From Harmothoe impar (Eukaryota; Annelida; Polychaeta; Phyllodocida; Polynoidae): 64,000 bases of DNA. The stretch covers positions 21,082,404-21,146,403 of the forward strand of contig OX381707.1 of the NCBI GenBank assembly GCA_947462335.1, read 5' to 3'. Of this stretch, positions 1-9,477 are shown one piece after another. The notes under the pieces are model-generated. The model saw only the letters and a list, made by a program, of their open reading frames with translations. It did not search any database and was not told where the DNA came from. Positions within the stretch are counted from its first letter, which is position 1; each line of letters opens with the position of its first letter. The position numbers and the translations under genes were made by a program.

Positions 1-475
1 TAATTGCCATATTCCTAGATTTCATTCAGTTTCGTCCATGCGTTCTGGTGTGTTTACAAATTGGTTAGGGTATTCCCTGTTGCACATATTTGGGCATGAT
101 ACCTCCATGTTGCCATCTACCATTGTTTCATGCACTCCTATGGTAGCGCCTTCTTCAGTATCCCATTGACAATGCCATTGCTATTAAGGGAGGTGCACCC
201 TCTGTTCCTAAGTCTACTAGAAGTACCGTCACTCTCCCAGTATAGGTGTTGCGGCTCATGTCTGCCTTCTCTGGGATCTTATCAAATATGAAGGACTCCC
301 CATGCAGCTTCCATAGTAGACCTCACACAACAGGGTGTATCAATCTTATTCAAAGTTGGGGGGCTAAATGTGACCTGGATAAATGTTTAGCTGAAATTCT
401 TACTCTTCTGAAATGGATACAACATTCCTATTACCAAGGATTCTAAATATATTCTCTTTAAATGTATCTTGGCCT

Positions 476-1840
476 GAGATACTGCGCCAGAGGTGGTCAT
501 CACAGTCACGGTTGAGGCATTCTAGTGAAATAAATCAAAGAAAAAAATGACCATGTTTTATGTTCATTCTACCTACCATAAATCCCTGGTTATGAGATCA
601 ATTTATTTTGGTACTTCTCTTCCGTGCAGGGCAAATTCCTTTCTTCTTATAGGTAGCATTTTAAGCCATCAAACTGGAGGGAAACCAATACTTAAACCTT
701 TATTTTCCAAAGGCACAATTTGGCCTTTAAGGAGGGGGGGGATTGACCCATACCTGGGATTTTACAGTATGCTAAAATCACCCCTGCTGGAGATACTGCG
801 CCAGAGATTCTTAGGGGGTGGTCATCACCGTCACAGTTGAGGCATTCTAGTGTAATAAATCAAAGAAGAAAATGGCCATGTTTTATGTTCATTCTACCTA
901 CCATAAATCCCTAGCTATGAGATCAATTTATTTTGGTACATCTTTTCCATGCAGGCCGAATTCTAGGCAGCATTTTAAGCCATTAAATTGGAGAGAAATT
1001 AACACTTAAACCTTTGTTTTACAAAGGTATAATTTGGCATTTAACCCTTTAGACTCCAAAACGGCCGGAAACGGCCGTGCTTCATTTCCCCAAAACGGCC
1101 GTTTTTTATGCCTTAATTAAGTCTAGATCCATGATGGAGCATTCCCAAAACTATTTTGATTTTATTTACCATTGATCGCTAGTCATATACTATCAAAAAC
1201 TAACTGTATTTTAGGCCGTGAATTATATTCTGGAAGGCTTTAACATGGGGTTGATTAAAACAGGTGTGCCTCAACAAAGCTTATTTCTCTTGGGAAATTC
1301 CATTGGGAAATTGACAATAAAATGTACAGGCCTAGCATATGTTGATGATCATTCTACTCAGAAATATCACTTTCATTGATTCAAGTTATATATTTTTTTA
1401 ATGTGCAGCAAATGTCTAGCAGAGTATGATTTGTTTCAGATTTGATAACCCAAATGGTTGTAATTTGCATTTGATTTAGAGATCTTAAAGAGGATTTAGC
1501 AATTTCCCTAAAAAACTAATTTAAGTTTACCCCAATGCCAGCCATTGAGGCTATCATAAAGGATGCAGGAACAACACTTATTCAACGACATGCCATAATT
1601 TTTAAAATGGACATTTTAAATTACTTTTTGGAATATGTTCTTGTATTCAATACAATGTTTGATATGATATATGAATACACTGAGGGCGATCTATGACCGA
1701 ATTTAGCTAAATTAGCAGAAAATCCTGGGGAAATGAGGCACTTAATCATGCAAATGTCTGGGGTCTAAAGGGTTAAGGAGGCGGTGCGGTGGTCGTCCTA
1801 TAGCTGGGGTTTTACAGAATGTTAAAATCACCCCTGCTGG
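476..1840. repeat. 314-bp tandem duplication, second copy interrupted by a MITE
   Basis: The segment from 476 to 789 is repeated from 790 to 1040 and resumes at 1773-1840. The copies share the start 'gagatactgcgccagag', the 'aaatcaaag' stretch and the end 'aaaatcacccctgctgg'. The second copy is split by a 728-bp insertion. No coding potential is seen; short ORFs here are unsupported. Lines 1-475 hold no recognisable gene. Confidence 0.85.
1045..1772. mobile_element. piggyBac-like non-autonomous element (MITE)
   Basis: The ends are inverted (CCCTTTAGACTCC on the left, GGGGTCTAAAGGG on the right) and both are flanked by TTAA (1041-1044 and 1773-1776). TTAA duplication with CCC...GGG termini is the known piggyBac signature. 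The undisturbed first tandem copy keeps a single TTAA at 727-730, giving an in-window empty site. No transposase ORF is present. The left end carries 'aaaacggccg' repeats. Confidence 0.8.
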
Positions 1841-1896
1841 CATTTTTGTCATGTCTTGTAACTAGTAAATTGTCATGTGGATTCTACATAGGTTAA

Positions 1897-2136
1897 CACT
1901 TTAAGGCCGGTATGCCACTTAAAGATGATGATTGCTGTCACAGTGCACCCATGTACCCTGGCAAGTAACTCACCAGTACTGCATTGATGCATCATGCTGT
2001 CCCTTCAAGTGTGTATCGACCCGTAGGGTTGGCATGATACTTGAATGTAGCACAAGTGAGTTACTTGCCAGTGCTGGATCATGATGACAACTTAAAAGGC
2101 CAAAATGTATTAACACACTCTGCGGCCCTTAAAGGG
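1897..2136. mobile_element. MITE of the CATGATGC-rich TTAA family
   Basis: Inverted ends (ACTTTAAGGCCGG and CGGCCCTTAAAGGG) sit next to TTAA on the left and a mutated TCAA on the right. The interior has the family hallmarks: GCATGATG/CATCATGC palindromes and 'gagttacttgccagtgctg'. About a dozen relatives are found elsewhere in the window. It has no coding capacity. Confidence 0.65.
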
Positions 2137-2656
2137 TCAACTTCTTGCGGCACACATGTATAGTGATTTAATGTGCCATGCCCTATGTTTAATGTTTAAT
2201 AATGTTTAATAACAAGGGATTGGCACATTTTCAAAACAGAGGAACTTTTTCTTAAAATGTCACAGCCTTTGGTCGATAATACAGAGCATTGAATGGTAAT
2301 CACAAAAAATAATATAAGGATTTACTATCCTCCAAACCTAGATTTTTTCAGAAATTAAAATTGATTCGATCTATTTTGGTTTGTTCTGTTTCTCCAGTAG
2401 AAACCTACACATTTTTAACCTCCTTCTCAACGGACTTCACGTCTATCATCAGGGTCTTGGCTCTATTTTGTAAAAGAAAAAGGTTTGTATCAGAAAACAG
2501 CTGCATGAATCATTCAACGATAAATGTAGCAACATATGCATGAATCATCAGATATTGTATACTCCATTTGGCCTAATATTTCTCTCTGCATTGGTCTTCA
2601 GAATCCTTTAAAAGCGGTATATCTATTCAGTTATATATGATGGGTCTACTCCATAA

Positions 2657-2950
2657 TACACAGAGAGAAAAAAAAGCGTCAAAAGTGAGTCCAGGTTGCC
2701 TCCAGAATGACTCTCCTCTTGAGGGGAGCCCAGGCTGCCCAAGGGAGCCTAGACGACTCTCTGGTTGACCTAAGGGAGTCACCTGGGGGAGTCATATGAC
2801 CCAGCAAGCTATATGACTCCCCCAGGTGACTCCCTGAGGTCAGCCAGAGCATCACCTAGCCTCCCCTAGGCAACCTGGGCTCCCCTGGAGAGGGGAGTCA
2901 TTCTGGAGGCAACCTGGACTCCCTTTTGACGCCGTTTCTTTTCTCTGTAT
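2657..2950. repeat. 294-bp foldback (long palindrome)
   Basis: The whole segment is a long inverted repeat: 'gtccaggttgcctccagaatgactc' type sequence on the left is mirrored by 'gagtcattctggaggcaacctgga' on the right, with a short centre near 2800. Ends are 'tacacagagaga' and 'tctctgta', compatible with a TA target duplication. It is a foldback MITE or hairpin-RNA source; no ORF is credible. Confidence 0.75.
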
Positions 2951-5900
2951 AGATAATCTTGTCCCATTATAACTACAGCTGTATTGTACTTCTAGAACTG
3001 TCTCCCTGATACAGACAATAGGAATGAAAGAGGTATCTTTTTGACATGAGACTGAATTTTGTCCAGATGTTCTCTGTCTAAATGGATTCATGTAAAACAA
3101 AGGCAAGAATAATAATATTATGACTTTTATTTACCACACTTCAAGAAACAGGTCTTCCTGCATATCCCTTTACAGTCAGCTGCAATGGTGTAAGGGTTAG
3201 GAAAAAAATCAGCCTTTAACTTTTCACATTTTACTTATTTATGAGTTGACGGTGCAATCTTACTGTAAGACCTTGCTAATAAGCTCAACTGGCCTACAAG
3301 GCACAACACAACTCTGAACTGCTCGCAAACACTACTTTCACAAACTCGGCATGTTTTTTTTAATCAGAAAAATCGCGCACCTTTACCATTTTGAGCAAGT
3401 ACCAAAAACGAGGCCACTGCTTTCGAAAACGCAAACGCCCACCCTTTAGCATTGAGAGCAAACTTTCTGGGCCCTAAACAAATTATCTATGGCCCCCCCT
3501 AATCTGATTATAGATAGGTAGATTCGTGTTAGTTCTTGATATTATTAGGGGTTTCAAACCCCTTTCTGCTGACTGGTAGATATTAAGTTCCAAAAAATGG
3601 CTGTTTTTGTCAAAATATAATGGATTTTAAACCACTAATGGAAGATATTGACCTAGAACATTATGATACTCAGATATTTGGAGAAAGTCGACTTGTATTT
3701 AGTAGCCATTAATAGAATGGGTGAGTTGATATGATGCTCGATTCAAAGCGTCGCAGCAGTAGCCTCGGGAGAACGTTGTGAACGTGGCAAAAGTTGCGTC
3801 AGCTATTCCAGCTTGGGGTCTCTGTTCTAGTCTGACTATGGGTACCGCTAGCTGACCCCAGCGCCCCCTAGTGTGAAAGTAGTGTATATGCAGTAACGGC
3901 AATCTGACTAGCATACTAGCCACGGCTCCTACGCGGGACTCCACTTAGCATAAAAAAAAGCTGCCCGCCTTGGACAAATGTTTTGGTCGAACTGGATGAT
4001 TATTCCAATATAATGCTATTCATAAATTGGTGATGCAGCCTTGGGAATTACATAATAATAATAATGATAATTAATTAAAAGAACTGTTTGACCAAATAAC
4101 GAGTAATCTGTAATCTGTAACACTGTGCAACGACGAAAAAAAAACCGGGGGCAGACCTACCTAACTAGGCTAATTTGAGGTCACTGAATCCAAAAATGAT
4201 GGTAAAAAATGCCTCATAAGTCTCAGTTTCAAGATATTCCAACCATGATTATTTGTCGGTCTACTACTGAATATATGGTCCGACCAATATACAGCAGGGA
4301 CAGCATTCATAAAAAATTGTCAGTTTTGTTTGCCTGGCAGAGATAACATGACTCTGAAGCACATTTAGTGGTAACATACCATAAAAAACTGGATTCTACA
4401 CTGTTTTGAAGCTAAATTAGTGATATTTTACTGATATTAATTGAAAAAATACCATAAAATATATAAATTTATCCTAAAGCGATATAACATTTTTTTAAAC
4501 TACTAAGATCAGGATTGTGACTCGTTCTGACAAGAGGTATCTTCAGGGAAGCCATTATTACTGTTTTTAGCCCCCACCGGTGCCAGAATCCCAAAAAGAA
4601 TGATAAATAGACAGAAAATTGCTCGGATAACCATTTATGCAGAATACAATGATAGATCATTGGTGTAACATCTTTAGTATTAAAATTCTATATCTATAAT
4701 GGTTTTTTAGACAAAAATGGTACAAAGGCCAGTATCTGTTTACCATGGTAGCCATTGACACAGTCAAAATATTGGATATTGGCTATAGGATATTGGAAAT
4801 GTCACCAATATCGCAAACCTCAAAACAGGCCTTGCAAATTCCTTTCAGAACCTATTTTCTACTAAAAGGTATCCTTGTATGAGGATATTTGACCATAAAA
4901 CCTAATTTTACATGAAACATTAGCCAGGTACATTGCTGGAATATGGTCAGAGGTGGTCCTGATGGGGAATACAATAGGAAGACAAAGCGACCTTTTTAAG
5001 CACTAGTTATATGTTTCAAAGTGTTATTTTGGACCTATTTATTCACAAAGAATATTTATTTCTGTAACAGATCAGTAATATATTAATAATATAACTAGTT
5101 GAAAATAAGTTTTACATGAAAAGAAGCATTTTCCTACTTTTTGATCAAATAGTGTATATATAATCTCTAACCGGGTATATAAATAAGACCATGTGAAAAT
5201 CTGAAAACTGAGACTTACCATACAATTTTGAGTGTTATTTTTGAATTCCCCAGGTCAAAATACATAAGAATAATTGAGTCTGGTCCCGGTTTTTTTCAAT
5301 TTTTGAAAATTTGTTGTACAGTGTAATCTGAGATTGTAACAATTGAAACGTCCTTGACCGTGTGTAGTCAGCTGAAATGAGGGATATGTACACAGAAGAG
5401 CCGGGAAAATGATAATGGACATTTTAACACTATATCTTACATATTTCCCTGCATTTCTTTATACATAGCCCCCATTTTAGCCATTTTGAAGCTTGCTGGT
5501 CAAAGACTACATCAGTCAAAGACTACACCTGGTCAAAGACTACACCGGGTCAAAGACGTTTCAATTGTTACAATCTCATGAGACACAGCCTGATATCAAC
5601 CGATGATGCAATATTACACTGATAACAAAAAAGAAGAAAACATTACTTTAAGAGTGAGATTGTGTGGGTCAATACTCATGAACACTTTCTGCATAAACTA
5701 CTATTGGGTAGAAAAAATAGTTCCGTTGACCTCCTTGGCTACATAATAATTCAATTGTCTGAATGGATGAATAGTGAACAAATGGCGTCATGGATTGCAA
5801 CAGGAACACAAAGAGGTAGAACTTACCACAATCAGCATGACACTCCCCCAAACAAAGGCCTATACAATCTGCAAATCTTTAACAATATAATAATTTTTAA

Positions 5901-6216
5901 CAATATAATAATAAAATCCTACTGTGCTGACCGTCTTGAAAATCAAATAGATTCATGATTTTTGAGTTTAAAACATAATTTTATTTCAAAAGATGATTTT
6001 ACAAAAATATGATACATTCCAAAATAGACATCACTAGATGTGGCACAAGTTCTAAATTCTGCAACATCAATAGTCCTTCTCTAGCCCCTTACATTACTCC
6101 AATTCCATCTGGAGTTCTCCCAATTTTTATAGAGTTCTTTTTTCGTATATGAAGAGTTTGGATGCAAAACGACATATCTCCATCCCAGAATTGAAGAATA
6201 TAGTGCTTTTTGTAAA
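2951..6216. other. intergenic, no recognised gene
   Basis: AT-rich non-coding DNA. I see only short unsupported ORFs, a simple foldback at about 5329-5579 (ends 'tgagattgtaacaattgaaa' and 'tttcaattgttacaatctca'), and scattered low-complexity runs. The final 120 bases are the left flank of Element 1; the motif 'gttttgcatccaaactcttc' recurs in inverted form on the right flank near 15,805. Confidence 0.6.
5329..5579. repeat. short foldback MITE
   Basis: A 20-base perfect inverted repeat bounds about 250 bp. Inside the right arm, 'ggtcaaagactacac' is repeated in tandem. No target duplication could be fixed and no coding capacity is present. Confidence 0.6.
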
Positions 6217-6222
6217 AACACC

Positions 6223-6933
6223 AGTAGTATAGTATGTATCGGAACGGGACTATAGTTAAGTACTGTTTATTACTCAATCGACCTGCAGCCAATCAGAGGC
6301 CTCCCTTTTGGCGGGAAATTCAAAAGCAGCCAATGAGAGGCCTCCCTTTTGGCGGGAAATTCAAATAGGTCACGTGACCGGAAGTGACCTACTTCCGGTC
6401 ACGTGACCTTTGGGCGGGAAATTCAAATAGGTCACGTGACCGGAAGTGACCTACTTAAGAGGGTCACGTGACCACCATGTTGGCGGGAAATTCAAATAGG
6501 TCACGTGACGGGAAGTGACCTACTTAAGGGGGTCACGTGACTACTAGGTTGGCTTTCAAAATAAGTCACTTGAGATTTTGATGGATAAATAAATTTAAAA
6601 AAAGAAAAAAAAAGCAAGCTGAAAAAGCTTGCTAAAAAATAATTTAAAAATACGGCTCTTTTTTTCTAGGAGGGGGGGAGAGGGGCACTCTGGGGGGCAC
6701 TCTTTAAGATGCATGGGGGGGGAGGGGGGGAGGGGGGGAGGGGCAGGGTTTTTTAAGAGTGAGACTCGCTTCTCTGCCCTCTCTAAAAGAGAGGGCAGAG
6801 AGGCGAGTCTACTTACAATGAAAGGTATCATGATCGCGTTTATGATGATGTGCATCATGATGTGACTATCTTACAACCCTATGAGAAATAAGCAAGACAT
6901 GGGCGTACTTACACGGGCTATTTGTAAACTAAT
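6223..6933 (+). repeat. Element 1 left TIR
   Basis: About 711 bp repeated inverted at 14933-15634. From the tip inward it has 'agccaatcagagg' CCAAT boxes, four 'ggcgggaaatt' E2F-like sites, about six CACGTG cores mostly as GTCACGTGAC, 'ccggaagtgac' ETS-like sites, an A/T stretch, a G-rich polypurine run (6669-6747) and a hairpin at about 6762-6809. No gene is inside; ORFs over the G-rich run are low-complexity artefacts. Confidence 0.85.
6762..6809. repeat. hairpin in Element 1 left TIR
   Basis: 'gactcgcttctctgccctct' is followed after a 4-6 base loop by its near-perfect complement ending 'gaggcgagtc'. A different sequence with the same form (a roughly 21-bp stem) occupies the same place in Element 2 at 18,215-18,262, so the structure rather than the sequence seems kept. 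Confidence 0.75.
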
Positions 6934-7096
6934 TTCTCTTGAATCTATTAACAGCTCACATTTTTTTTCTTAGATGACATCTGACAGCTGCTTGCTAGGC
7001 TAAGATATTGTTAAATAAACAACTTGGAAAGCTAATTACAGTTTTCTGGCTTGAAATATAGTCTTTCAACAGACTTTTTTTCTCATCTTACACAGA

Positions 7097-7460
7097 GGCA
7101 AATATCAGAGACACCCAATGGCGCTTAAACTGCTCTCAGCCAAGGGTCGGGCACTGCTGGACTATAATAGACGGGTCAAGGACCGTCCTACTGTGGGTCA
7201 GGCTAGGTCGGACATTCAATAACGCGACTTTAGCAAAACTTGCTTGAAAGTCTGACCATGCGAGATCCTTATGCCCCAGTCTGTCAATGCTGTCCAGACT
7301 TTCAAGCAAGGTTGTCAAAGACCTACCTGTCATTGAATGTCCGACTTAGCCTGCCTGACCCTCAGTAGAACGGTCCTTGACTCATCTATTATAGTCCAGC
7401 AGCGCCCGACCCTTGTATGAGAGGGGTATTGACACCATTGGCTGACTCTGATAATTCGCC
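7097..7460. repeat. 360-bp imperfect foldback inside Element 1
   Basis: The left arm ('caagggtcgggcactgctgg', 'ggtcggacattcaataacg', 'cttgaaagtctga') is mirrored in the right arm ('ccagactttcaagcaa', 'cattgaatgtccgac', 'cagcgcccgacccttg'). Arms are about 160 bp with a centre near 7275. No coding capacity. It may be a nested MITE or a structured RNA source. Confidence 0.75.
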
Positions 7461-7555
7461 TGTGTGCACGAGGGGAGGAGAGGGTTTACAGCTTGCGCTT
7501 ATAGAGCACTACTAGTGGAGGTTTGGATGAGGAGGCTATGACATATGATGTTTGT

Positions 7556-7708
7556 CTTAAAAAATAGCCATGGCGCATGTCGATGTCGCTTAATTATGCT
7601 CATATCTCATGTCGATTTTAAGAATTGCTCATGTCACCTGTCACTGTGTTTTTCAAGCTTCATGTCAAATGTCACTAGGCTTCATCTCGACTTTAGTGGT
7701 CCACACTG
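7556..7708 (+). repeat. GACATG-rich repeat, inverted copy at 13,063-13,278
   Basis: A stretch of short imperfect 'catgtcgattttaagaa / catgtcacctgtcact' units. The complement of the same block, ending in 'gtggaccgctaaattcga', is found at 13,063-13,278 in the opposite orientation. It forms an inner inverted repeat pair inside Element 1. Confidence 0.75.
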
Positions 7709-8060
7709 CTGCTGCTGCTGCTGCTGCTGTCGGTGCTGCTGCTTGTGCTGCTTGTGCTGCTCATGCAGCAGCTGCTGGCTGCTTGTGCTGCTGCTGCTGC
7801 TGCTGACAGATGCTACTGCTTGTGCTACTGCTCGTGCAGCAGCTGCCAGCAGCTGCTGAAGCAGCTGTCAGCAGCTGCTGGCTGCTTGTGCTGCTGACAA
7901 GGTCATGGGGGCTGCTGCTGACGATGTCACGGATGCTGCTGACAAATGCTACGGCTTGTGCTGCTCGTGCTGCTTGTGCTGCTGAAGTCGCTGCCAGCTG
8001 CTTGTGCTGCACGTGCAGCTGCTGCTGAAGCCGCTGCTAGATGCTGCTGCTTGTGCTGCA
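7709..8060. repeat. degenerate CTG/GCT trinucleotide tract
   Basis: About 350 bp dominated by gctgct/cagcag with 'tgtgct' interruptions. Every frame on both strands gives Ala-, Cys-, Leu-, Gln- or Ser-rich stretches, so these are not evidence for genes. In Element 2 the matching side of the shared core holds the alanine-rich PC4-like gene, so the tract could be a remnant or analogue of such a region, but no PC4-like sequence remains. Confidence 0.7.
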
Positions 8061-8299
8061 CGAGACTGAGTAGCCGCTATTCGGCGTTTCACTCCTTATG
8101 TACCCTGTCCTAGTTAATCCTCTTAAACGGCTGAAAAGGCTCTCTCAGCACAGAGACTCTACTCAATGTAAGAGATCAGTTAAGTAAGTTTTCACATGCC
8201 ACCTGACTACTGCGGGAGGGTTTAGACTTAAGCAGCTTAGTGCACACACGTGTCTGTTAGAAAAGCTACCTGCACACCTGCCTTCCTTTTTCACTAGTA

Positions 8300-8600
8300 T
8301 TTACCCCCTGCCGACTTATAAGGCACCTATACACGCCTTCTTGCTTCTAGAGCTAAGCTGACTGGCAGCTATTTTAAAAGAGAATACTCGTTACCTGTAT
8401 AACGGATAAGGGGGTTATGAGATTAGCGTGTGTATACAAAAAAAAACAAAAAAAAAAGCTACAGGGGGCGCGTGTCTGTCTGTGAGGTAGAGACCATGTG
8501 GTAAGCGACTCAAGTGTAAAACAACAGCACCTCCTCTTGTCGCAGTGAGTGGTGTGGACGGCGGCTGGCTAGTTGAATTTAAGCGTCAGCTTGAAAGATA
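8300..8600 (+). other. core segment shared with Element 2 (24,150-24,760)
   Basis: Same-strand similarity to Element 2: 'cttctagagctaagct', 'gctgtataaaggat'-like and 'gtgtgtatacaaaaaaaa' followed by 'cgtgtctgtctgtgag' and 'gtgagtg...ggccggctagtt'-like text. In Element 2 this is the regulatory interval between divergent genes. The similarity links the two elements by descent beyond their TIRs. Confidence 0.7.
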
Positions 8601-9125
8601 AGGCCAAATAAAAAAAAAGGTTTGTTTCAGGTCACCCGACCAACCCTAGCAAAACAGGGTCGACCCTACGTTTTTTTTTTAAGCAAGTTTGAAGAAAATT
8701 TCATATTTTTATACTTTTTGGGTCATTTTTAGAATTTCCACGGAGGATGGCTAGTACTTTCATGTTAAAAAAATAAAATAAAATAAAATAAAAATCTGAC
8801 CTACCGACTCCAGTCTTTCTGCCCATGTTACCTGAAACATACCTTTTTATTTTTTTTTGGCTTAATCCGTTCACGGGCTGGCGCGTCACACCTGTCGTTA
8901 ATCACCCCCTGTAGTCTTTGTATACACAGGTGACTCGGCTTTATCTCTTCACCAGCTATAATCCCATATACATGTAGCGCACGTTACACTCGTTAATTCT
9001 CTTTTCATGCTGATGGATTAGGGGTGGAAGGGTTCAGGTGAAAAGCGATTTGATTCTCTCTGGAAGAGGGTTGGAGCTCTAGGTGAAAACAAGCTTAGAA
9101 CATCCAGATTAGCTGCTCTCTCGGC

Positions 9126-9133
9126 TATATAAA
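9126..9133 (+). promoter_or_regulatory. candidate TATA box in Element 1
   Basis: TATATAAA lies downstream of the shared core, where Element 2 has TATAAAA (25,044-25,050) ahead of its plus-strand gene. About 140 bases downstream is 'aggGTGAGT', a plausible splice donor (near 9270). The promoter may be a relic; no solid gene follows. Confidence 0.4.
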
Positions 9134-9311
9134 GAGCTTCATTTTTTCTAATCTCTGCCCACTTCGTCTTGTTGTACACTATCAGTCACGAGGCAGACGC
9201 TGGAAGTAGCAGATGTTTGCAGTATGGTTTACACAGAGGTTACCTGCTAATAGGATTTTGTCAGAATAGGGTGAGTTGCTATTAAAATGAACATTTAAAT
9301 GGGTTGTTAAT

Positions 9312-9455
9312 ATGGTATCTGATGTTAATGAGCTAACACCTAACATTGAGGATTATGACCTCCCAGAGGGGCGTCTCGCCAAATTCTCCAGTCTTGACTA
9401 TAGTCTTAACTGTCTAAAGACTGTGGAGCACGTTAATGGGTGGTCTCCTTACTAA
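9312..9455 (+). CDS. small unrecognised ORF, 47 codons
   Basis: An ATG-TAA frame downstream of the TATA box at 9126, starting MVSDVNELTPN and ending NGWSPY. It is acidic near the start and lacks low-complexity bias, but matches no family I know. It ends where the first of the roughly 700-bp repeats begins. It could be a chance frame or the leftover of an exon; I do not see the death-domain pattern found at the equivalent place in Element 2. Confidence 0.15.
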   Translation: MVSDVNELTPNIEDYDLPEGRLAKFSSLDYSLNCLKTVEHVNGWSPY

Positions 9456-9477
9456 TTTCACTTGACCAGGCCGGCAG

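Noticed and set aside
7545..8028. Ala/Cys/Gln-rich ORFs in Element 1
   Set aside because: Produced in several frames by the CTG/GCT tract; no start context, no non-repetitive domain.
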